Assembly (NCBI RefSeq): GCF_006503695.1
Contig: NZ_SBIK01000012.1
Span: 33,928 to 97,927, forward strand
Reading direction: 5' to 3'
DNA: 64,000 bases
Source: Tepidiphilus succinatimandens
GTDB taxonomy: Bacteria; Pseudomonadota; Gammaproteobacteria; Burkholderiales; Rhodocyclaceae
Part shown: positions 17,484 through 25,632 of the stretch, one piece after another
Position numbering within the stretch: position 1 is the first letter of the stretch
How the letters are laid out: every line of letters starts with the position of its first letter
Program-made: the position numbers and the translations under genes
Notes under the pieces: model-generated
The model's input: the letters and a program-made list of their open reading frames with translations, nothing else
Told to the model about the DNA's origin: nothing
The model's database searches: none

Positions 17484-17947
17484 TGATACGGCGTGTCTTT
17501 ATGGGTTTGGCGCTTTCCTTTCTTGCTACTTCTTCTTTCGCTTCCGGGAAAGAGTTTGCTGAGGAGTCGCCGCTCGTCAAGGTGTGGAAAAGCCCGTATT
17601 GCGGTTGCTGCAAAGAGTGGATTGCCCATATGCAGGCCAACGGGTTCCAGGTTCAAACGTTCGAAGTGGGCAATAGTGAGGTTCGGAGTCGTCTCGGTAT
17701 GCCCATGCGTTATGGTTCGTGTCACACCGCCGTCGTTCAGGGTTATGTGATCGAGGGCCATGTTCCTGCTGCCGACGTCAAACGGCTGCTCGCGGAGAAG
17801 CCGAACGCGCTGGGCTTGGCGGTGCCGGGCATGCCCATTGGTTCACCCGGCATGGATGGTGTCGCCTACGGAGGACGCCGTGATGCCTACAAAGTCTTGC
17901 TGGTTGGGAAAGACGGAGCAGCGCAAGTTTTCGGTTCTTATCCGTGA
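17480..17947 (+). CDS. DUF411 family metal-binding protein
   Basis: 155 residues: signal peptide (FMGLALSFLATSSFA), then the DUF411 fold with SPYCGCCKEWIAHM, MRYGSCHTAVV, GHVPAADVKRLL and LAVPGMPIGSPGM. These are hallmark motifs of the family (also annotated CopG-like) often found in copper and silver resistance loci. The thioredoxin-like CGCC and the later cysteine are plausible Cu(I) ligands. Starts ATGATG at 17480 and 17483; the second has better spacing from AAGGAGA. Translationally coupled to the upstream cytochrome gene. Confidence 0.88.
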   Translation: MMIRRVFMGLALSFLATSSFASGKEFAEESPLVKVWKSPYCGCCKEWIAHMQANGFQVQTFEVGNSEVRSRLGMPMRYGSCHTAVVQGYVIEGHVPAADVKRLLAEKPNALGLAVPGMPIGSPGMDGVAYGGRRDAYKVLLVGKDGAAQVFGSYP

Positions 17948-18063
17948 AGAAACCATGCACTGACCGTGTGCCGATTGGATCCATGAGGCGCAGCAGCGGT
18001 CTTGCAACCTGGAACAGGAGGCCGGCGCCGACCGCGCCGATCCTCGATGAAGGGAACACCGCG

Positions 18064-18318
18064 ATGAACGCGACTGACCAAGAACACCTCCACGACACGC
18101 GCGGCCAGTCCGGCCTGAATCGGCGCATGAGGACCGCGTTGCTGATGGTTGCCCTCATCGGCGGCTTCTATCTGCTGCGCGAGCACTGGATCCATGTCGC
18201 AGGCAATTGGGTGTACCTGTTGCTGCTGGCGTGCCCGCTGATGCACCTGCTGCATGGCCACGGTGGCGATGGCGGGCATGGTGCGCCGCCCGACAAACCC
18301 GCCAACAGGGAGGCGTAA
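18064..18318 (+). CDS. DUF2933 small membrane protein
   Basis: 84 residues with two hydrophobic helices separated by a short loop ([17 protein letters not shown] and [16 protein letters not shown]), ending in a His/Gly-rich tail ([13 protein letters not shown]). This is the DUF2933 pattern seen beside copper P-type ATPases. The start at 18064 has an AGGGA site; the frame is open further upstream but without a plausible start. It ends four bases before the ATPase gene, so it is probably an accessory to it, perhaps delivering metal at the membrane. Confidence 0.82.
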   Translation: MNATDQEHLHDTRGQSGLNRRMRTALLMVALIGGFYLLREHWIHVAGNWVYLLLLACPLMHLLHGHGGDGGHGAPPDKPANREA

Positions 18319-18322
18319 AGTC

Positions 18323-20680
18323 ATGGACCTGCGATCAGACCACGAACACCGCCAACACGCCCACGACCACCCGAGCGCACTGCAGTGGGCCGAAGGTCTG
18401 AAGGACCCTGTCTGCGGCATGGACGTGACCGCGCAGTCCGAGCACCACGTCGAGCACGCAGGCCGACTCTTTTACTTCTGCAGCGCCAAGTGCCGGGCGA
18501 AGTTCGTCGCCGAGCCGGCGCGCTATGCCTACAGCGGCCATGAGCCTTCGTCTGTCGAAGCGCCGGCGCTGGCGGCAGGCACGATCTACACCTGCCCCAT
18601 GCACCCCGAGATCCGGCAGGATCACCCCGGCTATTGTCCGAAGTGCGGCATGGCGCTGGAGCCGGTGCTGCCGGATCTCGAAGGAGAAGAGAGTCCCGAG
18701 CTGCGCGATTTCCAGCGCCGCTTCTGGTGCACCCTGCCGCTGACCGTCATGGTCACTGTGCTTGCCATGTTCGGCCACCAGTTGCATTGGTTCGAGGCGC
18801 GCACACAGACCTGGATCGAACTCGTTCTGTCCCTGCCCATCGTCCTGTGGGCGGGTCGGCCGTTCTTCGTGCGCGGCTGGCAGTCCGTGGTCCATCGCAG
18901 CCCGAACATGTGGACCCTGATCGCGCTGGGCACCGGGGCGGCGTTCGTCTACAGCGTGGCGGCGACCGTGGCCCCACAACTGTTCCCGGACTCGTTCGTG
19001 TCCATGGGACGGGTCGCGGTGTACTTCGAGGCGGCGGCGGTGATCATTTCCCTGACCCTGCTGGGGCAGGTACTGGAACTCAAGGCGCGTTCGCAGACCT
19101 CGGCCGCCATCAAGTCCTTGCTCGGACTGGCCCCCAAGACCGCCCGGCGCCTTCGCGACGATGGCACGGAAGAGGACGTGCCCCTGACGCACATCCATGT
19201 CGGCGATCGGCTGCGCATTCGACCCGGCGAAAAGGTTCCGGTAGATGGTACGGTAATCGAGGGCAGCAGCGCTGTGGACGAATCGATGCTGACGGGGGAG
19301 TCCCTGCCCGTGACCAAGCGGGTGGGCGACAAGGTCATCGGTGGGACGCTCAATACCAGTGGCGCGCTCGTCATGGTCGCCGAACGTGTCGGCTCGGCGA
19401 CCATGCTGTCCCAGATTGTGCAGATGGTGGCGCAGGCGCAGCGGTCCAAGGCGCCGATGCAGCGCATGGCCGATGTCGTGGCGGGCTATTTCGTGGTCGC
19501 GGTGGTGTCCATCGCCGTGCTGACCTTTTTTGCCTGGGGCCTGTTCGGGCCGGAACCGCGTTGGGTTTTTGGCCTCATCAACGCCGTGGCTGTGCTGATC
19601 ATCGCCTGCCCCTGCGCGCTGGGCTTGGCCACGCCCATGTCGATCATGGTGGCGACCGGGCGAGGGGCTACGCAGGGGGTGCTGTTTCGCGATGCCGCCG
19701 CGATCGAGAAAATGAGCCAGGTCGATACCCTGATCGTCGACAAGACCGGCACATTGACCGAGGGCCGGCCGCGCTATCAGACGACGATCGCAGCCGAAGG
19801 CTTCACCGCCGGCGAAGCCTTGCGACTGGCTGCCAGCCTCGACCAGGGCAGCGAGCACCCGCTGGCGGAAGCCATCGTCACGGCCGCGCGCGAGCAGGGC
19901 CTGGTGCTCTCACGCGCCGAGGAGTTCGACTCGCACTCAGGCATCGGCGTGCGCGGGCGCGTCGATGGACATGCCGTGGCACTGGGCAACACCGCGCTGA
20001 TGGAACAGCTCGGTGTGGACGTGCGGCCATTGGCCGAGCGGGCGGAGGCGCTGCGCGGTGAGGGTGCCAGCGTGATGTATCTGGCCGTCGATGGCGTGCT
20101 CGCCGCAGTCCTGGCCGTCGCCGACCCGGTGAAGAAGACCACACCGCAAGCGCTGGCGTCGTTGCGCGCGGAGGGCTTGCGCGTCGTCATGGCCACGGGC
20201 GACGGTCTGACCACGGCCAAGGCCGTGGCGGCGCGCTTGGGCATCGATGAGGTGTATGGCGAGCTCAAGCCCGCCGACAAACTGCAACTGGTGGAGCGGC
20301 TGCAGCGCGAGGGGCGTATCGTTGCGATGGCTGGTGACGGCATCAATGATGCCCCGGCCTTGGCAAAGGCCGACGTCGGTATCGCCATGGGCACCGGCAC
20401 CGACGTGGCGATGAACAGCGCACAGATCACGCTCGTCAAGGGTGACCTGCGCGGTATTGCGGTGGCGCGCGCCTTGTCAGTGGCCACGGTCCGCAACATG
20501 AAGCAGAACCTGATGTTCGCCTTTCTCTACAACGCACTGGGCATTCCCATTGCGGCCGGCGTGCTGTATCCGCTCACCGGTTGGCTGCTTTCACCGTTGA
20601 TCGCCGCCCTGGCGATGAGTCTCAGCTCCGCATCGGTGATCGGCAATGCGCTGCGTTTGCGCGGCGTCCGTCTTGTCTGA
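18323..20680 (+). CDS. Copper-translocating P-type ATPase with YHS and heavy-metal-binding N-terminus
   Basis: Pumps Cu(I) out of the cytoplasm. 785 residues. The N-terminus replaces the usual HMA domains with a His-rich start ([10 protein letters not shown]), a YHS domain (DPVCGMDV.. [12 protein letters not shown]) and a heavy-metal-binding domain (YTCPMHPEI.. [10 protein letters not shown]). Then come eight TM helices with the CPC metal site ([13 protein letters not shown]), actuator TGES ([11 protein letters not shown]), phosphorylation DKTGTLTEG, the P1B histidine in SEHPLAEAI, and hinge [20 protein letters not shown]. This is the P1B-1 layout. The start at 18323 has a GGAGG site 9 bases upstream and follows the DUF2933 gene closely. 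Call it CopA/CopF-type ATPase; the symbol is withheld because copA already names the oxidase here. Confidence 0.94.
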   Translation: MDLRSDHEHRQHAHDHPSALQWAEGLKDPVCGMDVTAQSEHHVEHAGRLFYFCSAKCRAKFVAEPARYAYSGHEPSSVEAPALAAGTIYTCPMHPEIRQDHPGYCPKCGMALEPVLPDLEGEESPELRDFQRRFWCTLPLTVMVTVLAMFGHQLHWFEARTQTWIELVLSLPIVLWAGRPFFVRGWQSVVHRSPNMWTLIALGTGAAFVYSVAATVAPQLFPDSFVSMGRVAVYFEAAAVIISLTLLGQVLELKARSQTSAAIKSLLGLAPKTARRLRDDGTEEDVPLTHIHVGDRLRIRPGEKVPVDGTVIEGSSAVDESMLTGESLPVTKRVGDKVIGGTLNTSGALVMVAERVGSATMLSQIVQMVAQAQRSKAPMQRMADVVAGYFVVAVVSIAVLTFFAWGLFGPEPRWVFGLINAVAVLIIACPCALGLATPMSIMVATGRGATQGVLFRDAAAIEKMSQVDTLIVDKTGTLTEGRPRYQTTIAAEGFTAGEALRLAASLDQGSEHPLAEAIVTAAREQGLVLSRAEEFDSHSGIGVRGRVDGHAVALGNTALMEQLGVDVRPLAERAEALRGEGASVMYLAVDGVLAAVLAVADPVKKTTPQALASLRAEGLRVVMATGDGLTTAKAVAARLGIDEVYGELKPADKLQLVERLQREGRIVAMAGDGINDAPALAKADVGIAMGTGTDVAMNSAQITLVKGDLRGIAVARALSVATVRNMKQNLMFAFLYNALGIPIAAGVLYPLTGWLLSPLIAALAMSLSSASVIGNALRLRGVRLV

Positions 20681-20850
20681 ACACGAGGATCGTCGCGCGT
20701 GCCGTGGTGGGTGCTGGTTGCACTCCCAGATCGCTGGGTCTGTCGTATCGGTTGCCACCCGACGTTGGACACCTGATCCCTATCGAGGCCTGGAATGCTC
20801 TCGACCACGGCACCTGAGCCGCCTCACACCGATACCGCACTTGGCGCCCA
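20681..20850. other. Gap downstream of the ATPase gene, no recognised gene
   Basis: 170 bases with no recognisable coding signal. It separates the intact ATPase from the ATPase remnant. Confidence 0.4.
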
Positions 20851-20946
20851 GTCGGCATCGCCATAAGCACTTGCACCGATGTGGCGATGAGTCCGCGCCC
20901 CGCCTCGGTGAGCAGGAATGCATTGAGATTGGCACACGACAATTAA
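20851..20946 (+). pseudogene. Remnant of a second P-type ATPase with the middle deleted
   Basis: The frame reads VGIAISTCTDVAMS and then PRPASVSRNALRLAHDN before a stop. The first block matches [14 protein letters not shown] of the ATPase hinge, and the second matches the extreme C-terminal [13 protein letters not shown]. The roughly 70 residues normally between them, including two TM helices, are gone and substitutions have accumulated. There is no start and no N-terminal part. It is therefore a relic of another metal ATPase, not a gene. Confidence 0.7.
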
Positions 20947-20969
20947 TCCCGATCCCATCCCGAATGGAA

Positions 20970-20987
20970 TCTGACATATACGTAACG
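20970..20987 (+). promoter_or_regulatory. Possible CopR box upstream of copK
   Basis: CTGACA-tata-CGTAAC resembles the box between copR and copA (ACA, AT-rich four bases, GTAA) in the same spacing. It lies about 105 bases before copK. Weak evidence, based on similarity to one other site in the window. Confidence 0.3.
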
Positions 20988-21092
20988 GCCGTCTCATCTT
21001 CCCGTCAGCGGTGGCTTCGCAGAATACATACTGTGCAGTCGCACAAGGCATTGACAGAAATGCCTTCACGTTTGATTGAAAGGAGTGTAGAG

Positions 21093-21389
21093 ATGAAAGC
21101 CAGGATTACCGCTGTTGTCGCCGCCACCGTGCTGAGCGCCATCGTAACCCCATCGTTCGCTGGTGACGCGGCAGCGGCCAGCGCCAAGAAAATGTTCCTC
21201 CTCAAGGACGGTGGAACCCTGTATGTATTCGAGGACGGCAAGACGGCGCTGGAAGACAAGTTCGGACGGGCTATCAACCTGAAAGAGGGGCAATCGCTCG
21301 AAACGGTCGATGGCCAGAAGATTACAGCCAACGGCAACGAGGTCGCTCGACTCGATGGCCTTCTCCGTCAGGGTCATTCCGGCGGTTGA
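21093..21389 (+). CDS. copK: CopK-family periplasmic protein lacking the methionine ligands
   Basis: 98 residues: signal peptide ending near TPSFAGDA, then a small all-beta protein with LLKDGGTLYVFEDGKTALEDK, FGRAINLKEGQSLETVDGQK and GNEVARLDGLLRQGHSGG. The order DG..VF.DGK...E.KFG...N..EG...ET.DG.KI...GNE..RLD..LR.GHS matches the periplasmic copper protein CopK of Cupriavidus. As I recall that protein, its Cu(I) ligand methionines fall where this one has Leu, Leu, Leu and Ala, so the Cu(I) site is absent. The start at 21093 has an AGGAG site eight bases upstream. It is the last gene of the island and is separated from the main operon by an ATPase relic, so it may have its own promoter. Confidence 0.82.
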   Translation: MKARITAVVAATVLSAIVTPSFAGDAAAASAKKMFLLKDGGTLYVFEDGKTALEDKFGRAINLKEGQSLETVDGQKITANGNEVARLDGLLRQGHSGG

Positions 21390-21639
21390 CTACTCGATTC
21401 AATTCGTGAACTGCACGCCAGCGGATGTCGGGCCAACTCGTTGACCAACACGCGCTGGCGGGCCATCGGTCATAGCTGGGGCTAACCACTCGATGGTAGG
21501 CTGCGACGCTACCGGTCAATCGGCGCCGCACAAGGTGAGAGTCCGCCCTGCACTGACTGACCGGCGTTCATTGCCGAGGCCATTGCGTCCACAACAACCC
21601 GCAGGATTGCCCGGGATTGCTCAATCGTTGAGAGAGTGG

Positions 21640-21668
21640 GTTGGATTCCGGTCGCGTCTGCACCACCA
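21640..21668 (+). other. tRNA-like 3' end fragment (possible attachment scar)
   Basis: GGTTGGATTCC resembles a T-loop (consensus GGTTCGATTCC) and is followed by an acceptor-like run ending CACCACCA, then directly by an intrinsic terminator. No anticodon arm or matching 5' acceptor strand is visible, so it is not a functional tRNA. Confidence 0.4.
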
Positions 21669-21685
21669 ATAACCAATATACAAAG

Positions 21686-21713
21686 GGTCAACCGTTCTCG
21701 GTTGGCCTTTTTT
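21686..21713 (+). terminator. Rho-independent terminator
   Basis: GGTCAACCG-ttct-CGGTTGGCC (8 of 9 pairs) followed by six T. It sits 18 bases after the CACCACCA end of the tRNA-like fragment, as if it once terminated an RNA gene. Confidence 0.8.
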
Positions 21714-21749
21714 CCCGTTTGGCCACCCCGGGCCGCATGTCATAACGAC

Positions 21750-21769
21750 GGACGCGGGTTCGATTCCCG
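21750..21769 (+). other. tmRNA-like T-arm fragment
   Basis: The 20 bases from GGACGCGGG to the end of GATTCCCG are what the T-arm of many tmRNA (ssrA) genes looks like. The following acceptor sequence does not continue the match. A common island insertion target, so this may be an old attachment scar. Confidence 0.4.
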
Positions 21770-21879
21770 ATTCGATGCGTGGTATCATCCCACCGCCGGA
21801 AATCGCCCAGCGTGCGCAAAGCCGCCGTCCCCCTTCCGCCCACGGCCAGGGCCCCCTTACCCAGAAACCTCCCCGCCTC

Positions 21880-22119
21880 ATGGACCTCCTCGCCCAAGCC
21901 CTCGACCTCGTCCTGCACCTGGACCGCCACCTCGGCGCGCTCAGCTGGGTGCTCTCGCTCAGCTTCGCCGGCTACCAGTTCGGCAACCTCCCCTGGATCC
22001 AGCGCAATCTTTCCGCCGTCATCCTTGGCATCATCGTCGTCTCGCTGCTGCCCGCCGCCATCGCCTGGCTGCGCGAGCGACGGCCCGCCGCCGCCCGTCG
22101 ACATCAAATTTTGATGTAG
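21880..22119 (+). pseudogene. DedA-family membrane protein with the middle deleted
   Basis: A 79-codon frame that keeps both ends of a DedA protein. Residues 1-22 (MDLLAQALDLVLHLDRHLGA) are the family N-terminus. Residues 23-68 (WVLSLSFAGYQFGNLPW, then ILGIIVVSLLPAAIAWLRER) are the C-terminal part, and the roughly 130 central residues are missing. Full DedA proteins are about 200-220 residues. The join falls in LGAL, a sequence that DedA proteins have at both places, which suggests deletion between short repeats. The product could not form the re-entrant-loop core of a DedA transporter. The last residues after WLRER are unlike the family. It lies at the core side of the island border. Confidence 0.8.
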
Positions 22120-22303
22120 CATGAACCCGCCCACCCGCGGGCAGGCGTCACGCCCTCCCGCTTCCGCGATTCAACCCATTGAATGAAAAAGAAAAACAAA
22201 AATTCACCCGCGCCCCCTTTACTCCCCCCCTTGCATCGCGCTACCCTAGTCTTGCCGACGCACCCGTCGTGCGCATCCTTTCCAACCAACGAGGAGCATC
22301 ACC

Positions 22304-22726
22304 ATGAAACGCATGCAACAGGGCTTCACCCTCATCGAGCTGATGATCGTCGTGGCGATCATCGGCGTTCTGGCGGCCATCGCGCTGCCGGCGTATCAGG
22401 ACTACACCAAGCGTGCCCACGTCTCGGAAGGTCTGGCGCTCGCCGCCGGAGCCAAGGCATCGGTCACGGAGTACTTCTCCTCGCAAGGGAAATTCCCGAG
22501 CAGCAACGTGTCGGCAGGACTCGCTAACTCTACTGACATCAAGGGCAATGCCGTCAAGAGCGTCGCGGTCGGTGAAAATGGGCTGATCACCATCACCTAC
22601 AATGAGAAAGTCAAGGATGGTGCAACCCTCCAATTGAGCCCAACCAGCGGCGCGGGTGGCGTTCAATGGAAGTGCAAGGCGGGCAAAGACCTCGATCCAA
22701 AATGGCTTCCTTCCGTTTGCCGCTGA
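22304..22726 (+). CDS. pilA: Type IV major pilin
   Basis: Structural subunit of type IV pili. 140 residues: a six-residue basic leader, prepilin peptidase cleavage after Gly7 ([18 protein letters not shown]), Glu at position 5 of the mature protein, the hydrophobic N-terminal helix, a Ser/Thr-rich globular head with possible O-glycosylation sites ([22 protein letters not shown]), and a C-terminal disulfide loop between CK and the final CR. Length fits short betaproteobacterial pilins. The AGGAG site lies nine bases before the ATG. The next gene is a membrane glycosyltransferase, suggesting the pilin is the substrate. Confidence 0.95.
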   Translation: MKRMQQGFTLIELMIVVAIIGVLAAIALPAYQDYTKRAHVSEGLALAAGAKASVTEYFSSQGKFPSSNVSAGLANSTDIKGNAVKSVAVGENGLITITYNEKVKDGATLQLSPTSGAGGVQWKCKAGKDLDPKWLPSVCR

Positions 22727-22750
22727 TCCTTTCCTGATTTTTTCCTGACG

Positions 22751-22788
22751 ACCCCGGCGCGGCTTCCCCGCTGCGCCGGGTGTCTTTT
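22751..22788 (+). terminator. Rho-independent terminator after pilA
   Basis: Perfect 8-bp GC stem (CCCGGCGC at 22753-22760 with GCGCCGGG at 22773-22780), 12-base loop, then TGTCTTTT. It probably limits read-through from the abundant pilin mRNA into the glycosyltransferase gene. Confidence 0.75.
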
Positions 22789-22800
22789 CGACCCGAACGC

Positions 22801-24720
22801 ATGCCTTCCTTCCGTGGCCATTCCCTGCCGGCGATCGCCTTGCTCGCCGTCCTGCTGCTCGCCTACGTCTGCCTGGAACCGGGGCTGACGGGCGGTTTCC
22901 TCTTCGACGACGCGCCCAACCTGCAGGATCTCTCCGCCTACGGCGGCGTCACCAACTGGGAGACGTTTCGCGCCTTCGTCTTCGGCGGCTGGTCCGGGCC
23001 GAGCGGCCGGCCGATCGCGCTGGCTTCCTTCCTTCTCAACGACAACGCCTGGCCCTCCGACCCGGGCTCCTTCAAATACACCAACCTGATGCTGCACCTC
23101 CTGGCCGGCGCGCTGCTCGCCTGGGCCGCGCTGCAGCTGTGCCGTTTCTACGGCCTCGACGAGCGCCGCGCGCAATGGACGGCGCTGTTCGGCTCGGCCG
23201 CCTGGCTCTTGCATCCTTTTTTCGTTTCCACCACCCTCTATCCGGTGCAGCGCATGACGCAGCTGGCGGCGATCTTCGTCTTCGCCGCCCTCGTCGCCTA
23301 CCTGCACGGCCGCCGCCTCTTTCCCCTGCGCCCGCGCGCTGGGCTCGTCTGGATGGGCGCATCTCTCGCCTTGGGGACCGTGCTCGCCACCCTCAGCAAG
23401 GAAAACGGCGCGCTCCTGCCGCTCCTCGTACTGGTCGTCGAATTCTGCGCCCCGCCGGGGCCGCCGCGCCTGCCGCGCGCGTTCCGCGCCCTCTTCCTCT
23501 GGCTGCCCAGCCTCGCTGTTCTCGGCTATCTGCTGCGACAGATCGATTTCACGCCCGGCCTCTGGCCCGACCGGCCGTTCGATCAGCCCGAGCGCCTGCT
23601 CACCGAAAGCCGCATCCTGTGGGATTACCTGGGCAATCTCTTCCTACCGCGCATCGAGGGCAGCGGCCTCTACCGCGACAACATCATCATTTCGCGCGGC
23701 CTTTTCGACCCGCCGGGTACCGCCTGGGCGATCGCCGGACTCGCCGCCCTCCTTGCCGCGGCGTTCCGGCTGCGGCGGTGCGCCCCCTTCTTCAGCCTGG
23801 CCGTGCTCTTTTTTTTCGCCGGCCACCTGATCGAATCCACCTGGCTCGGGCTCGAACCCTATTTCGAGCACCGCAACTACCTGCCCGCGGCCTTTCTCTT
23901 CCTGCCGCTCGCCCGCGGCCTCGATCGGCTGCGCCAGCAGGTTTCCGCCGCCACCGTCGCCATTTCCGCCCTGGCGATGCTTGGCACGCTCGCCTTTCTC
24001 ACCCACCAGCGCGCCACCCTCTGGGGCGATGCCGAACAGCTGGAGCTCTACTGGGCGCTTGCCGCGCCCGATTCCCCTCGCGCCCAGAACGCGCTCGCCC
24101 ATTTCTACGCCCGCATGGGAGATGCGGCGCAAGCCGAAACGGTCATCACGCAGGCCATCGCGCGCCTGCCGGACAGTCCCCTGCTGACCATGAGCCGTCT
24201 GCTGCAGAAGGTCTATCTCGGCACCGCCACCCCCGAAGACTTCACCTGGGCCGGCGAGCGCCTCGTCCGCCAGCCTTTCGATGCACAGGCCGTCATGGCG
24301 CTGCGCACCCTGGTCGACCAGGCCCTGCGCCAGGATCGACCTGGCTGGTATCGCTCAGCCACCCTGACGCTGATCGACCGGCTTGCCGAAAACCCGGCGT
24401 TCAACCGCTTTCCGCTGTTTCTGCGCTTCATCCCTTATCTGAAGGCGCGCCTGCTGCTCGCCGACGGTCGCGTCGACGAAGCCGAAGCCCTCTACCGCGA
24501 AGCGATGCGGCGCTACGCCAACATCGATTCCTCCATGCAGATGGTGGCCGAAACCGCCAATGCCGGCTACTACGCCCACGCCGCCCGTCTGCTGGACGAC
24601 GCGGAAGCGCTCTATCGACAGCAGCCGGAAACGAGTCTCAAATTTCCGCGCCGTATTTACGATCAGGAAATCGCGCGCATCCGCGCCCAGCTGGAAGAAG
24701 GGATCCATGCCCAACCCTGA
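22801..24720 (+). CDS. TMTC-like polytopic membrane glycosyltransferase with TPR tail
   Basis: 639 residues. About ten to twelve TM helices fill residues 10-400, followed by a helical repeat (TPR-like) region from about 405 to the end (NALAHFYARMGDAAQAETVI, ARLLLADGRVDEAEALYREA). The first external loop carries FLFDDAPNL, the acidic pair where GT-C transferases of the PMT/TMTC group place their catalytic aspartates. It is followed by GRPIALASFLLN, the family-type N-LMLHLLAG and later YFEHRNYLPAA. This layout matches TMTC O-mannosyltransferase-like proteins. Position directly after pilA suggests transfer of a lipid-linked sugar to pilin. The start at 22801 is preferred; a GTG at 22780 lies inside the terminator. 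Function is inferred, family moderately sure. Confidence 0.68.
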   Translation: MPSFRGHSLPAIALLAVLLLAYVCLEPGLTGGFLFDDAPNLQDLSAYGGVTNWETFRAFVFGGWSGPSGRPIALASFLLNDNAWPSDPGSFKYTNLMLHLLAGALLAWAALQLCRFYGLDERRAQWTALFGSAAWLLHPFFVSTTLYPVQRMTQLAAIFVFAALVAYLHGRRLFPLRPRAGLVWMGASLALGTVLATLSKENGALLPLLVLVVEFCAPPGPPRLPRAFRALFLWLPSLAVLGYLLRQIDFTPGLWPDRPFDQPERLLTESRILWDYLGNLFLPRIEGSGLYRDNIIISRGLFDPPGTAWAIAGLAALLAAAFRLRRCAPFFSLAVLFFFAGHLIESTWLGLEPYFEHRNYLPAAFLFLPLARGLDRLRQQVSAATVAISALAMLGTLAFLTHQRATLWGDAEQLELYWALAAPDSPRAQNALAHFYARMGDAAQAETVITQAIARLPDSPLLTMSRLLQKVYLGTATPEDFTWAGERLVRQPFDAQAVMALRTLVDQALRQDRPGWYRSATLTLIDRLAENPAFNRFPLFLRFIPYLKARLLLADGRVDEAEALYREAMRRYANIDSSMQMVAETANAGYYAHAARLLDDAEALYRQQPETSLKFPRRIYDQEIARIRAQLEEGIHAQP

Positions 24721-25594
24721 GCTTTCCCTCATCCTCCCCGCCAAGAACGAAGCCGCCGCGCTTGGCCCGCTGCTCGCGCGCCTGCGCGAGCGCTTTCCCG
24801 AGGCCGAGCTCATCGTGGTCGACGACGGCTCCACCGACGGCACCGCCGACATCGCCCAGGCCGCCGGCGCGCGCGTGGTGCGCCACCCCGTGTCGCTGGG
24901 CAACGGCGCCGCGGTGAAGAGCGGCGCGCGCGCGGCCACGGGCGAAGTGCTGGTCTTCCTGGACGCCGACGGCCAGCACGACCCGGACGACATCCCGCGG
25001 CTCCTGGCCAAGCTCGACGAGGGCTACGACATGGCCGTGGGCGCGCGCGATGCCACCTCGCAGGCAAGCCTCGGCCGGGGGCTGGCCAACCGCCTCTACA
25101 ACCGCCTTGCCGGCTACGTCACCGGCCACCGCATCCCGGACCTCACCTCCGGCTTCCGCGCCGTGCGCGCCGCCCGGTTCCGCCGTTTCCTCTACCTGCT
25201 GCCCAACGGATTCTCCTACCCCACCACCATCACCATGGCGTTCTTCCGCTGCGGCTACCCCGTGGCCTACGTCCCCATCCACGCCGCCAGACGCATCGGC
25301 CGCAGCCACCTCAAGCCCTGGAAAGACGGTCTGCGCTTTCTCCTCATCATCTTCAAGATCGCCACCCTCTATTCCCCCCTGAAGCTCTTCGCCCCCCTCT
25401 CGGCGCTCTTCTTTCTCGCCGCCTCCCTGTGGTACGTCCACACCTTCGTCAGCATCGGGCGCTTCACCAACATGAGCGCGCTCCTCTACACCGCCTCGCT
25501 GCTGATTTTCCTCATGGGGCTGGTGTCGGAGCAGATCACGATGCTGATGTACAGGGATGACGCTCAGTCGGACTCAATGGGTGGCGACGCGTAG
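24707..25594 (+). CDS. Family 2 glycosyltransferase, polyprenyl-phosphate sugar synthase-like
   Basis: 295 residues: GT-A domain with LILPAKNEA, VVDDGSTDGTADIA and FLDADGQHDP (DxD), then LTSGFRAVR. Two C-terminal TM helices (LKLFAPLSALFFLAASLWY and LLYTASLLIFLMGLV) follow. This is the plan of dolichol/undecaprenyl-phosphate glycosyl synthases that load one sugar on the lipid carrier. Such a product is exactly the donor that GT-C enzymes like the upstream protein use. The gene starts 14 bases inside the end of the TMTC-like gene, with a GAAGAAGGG site, so the two are coupled. Confidence 0.85.
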   Translation: MPNPELSLILPAKNEAAALGPLLARLRERFPEAELIVVDDGSTDGTADIAQAAGARVVRHPVSLGNGAAVKSGARAATGEVLVFLDADGQHDPDDIPRLLAKLDEGYDMAVGARDATSQASLGRGLANRLYNRLAGYVTGHRIPDLTSGFRAVRAARFRRFLYLLPNGFSYPTTITMAFFRCGYPVAYVPIHAARRIGRSHLKPWKDGLRFLLIIFKIATLYSPLKLFAPLSALFFLAASLWYVHTFVSIGRFTNMSALLYTASLLIFLMGLVSEQITMLMYRDDAQSDSMGGDA

Positions 25595-25632
25595 ATGCGC
25601 ATCGCCCGTTGCTGCAGGAGGCTCGAAAACGC

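Larger units (their letters stand above)
21390..21879. other. Right border of the island, non-coding with RNA-like fragments
   Basis: 490 bases without a credible gene. It contains two tRNA/tmRNA 3'-end-like sequences (one near 21640-21668 ending CACCACCA, one at 21750-21769) and a strong terminator between them, listed separately. The downstream edge runs straight into the truncated dedA. Confidence 0.5.

Noticed and set aside
21621..21881. Leftward 86-codon frame across the island border
   Set aside because: It reads antisense through the tRNA-like fragments and terminator and has the usual nonsense composition of such frames.
22220..22303. Sigma-54 promoter for pilA
   Set aside because: A TTGCA is present near 22230 but no GG lies at the required -24 distance. 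The pilA promoter could not be assigned.
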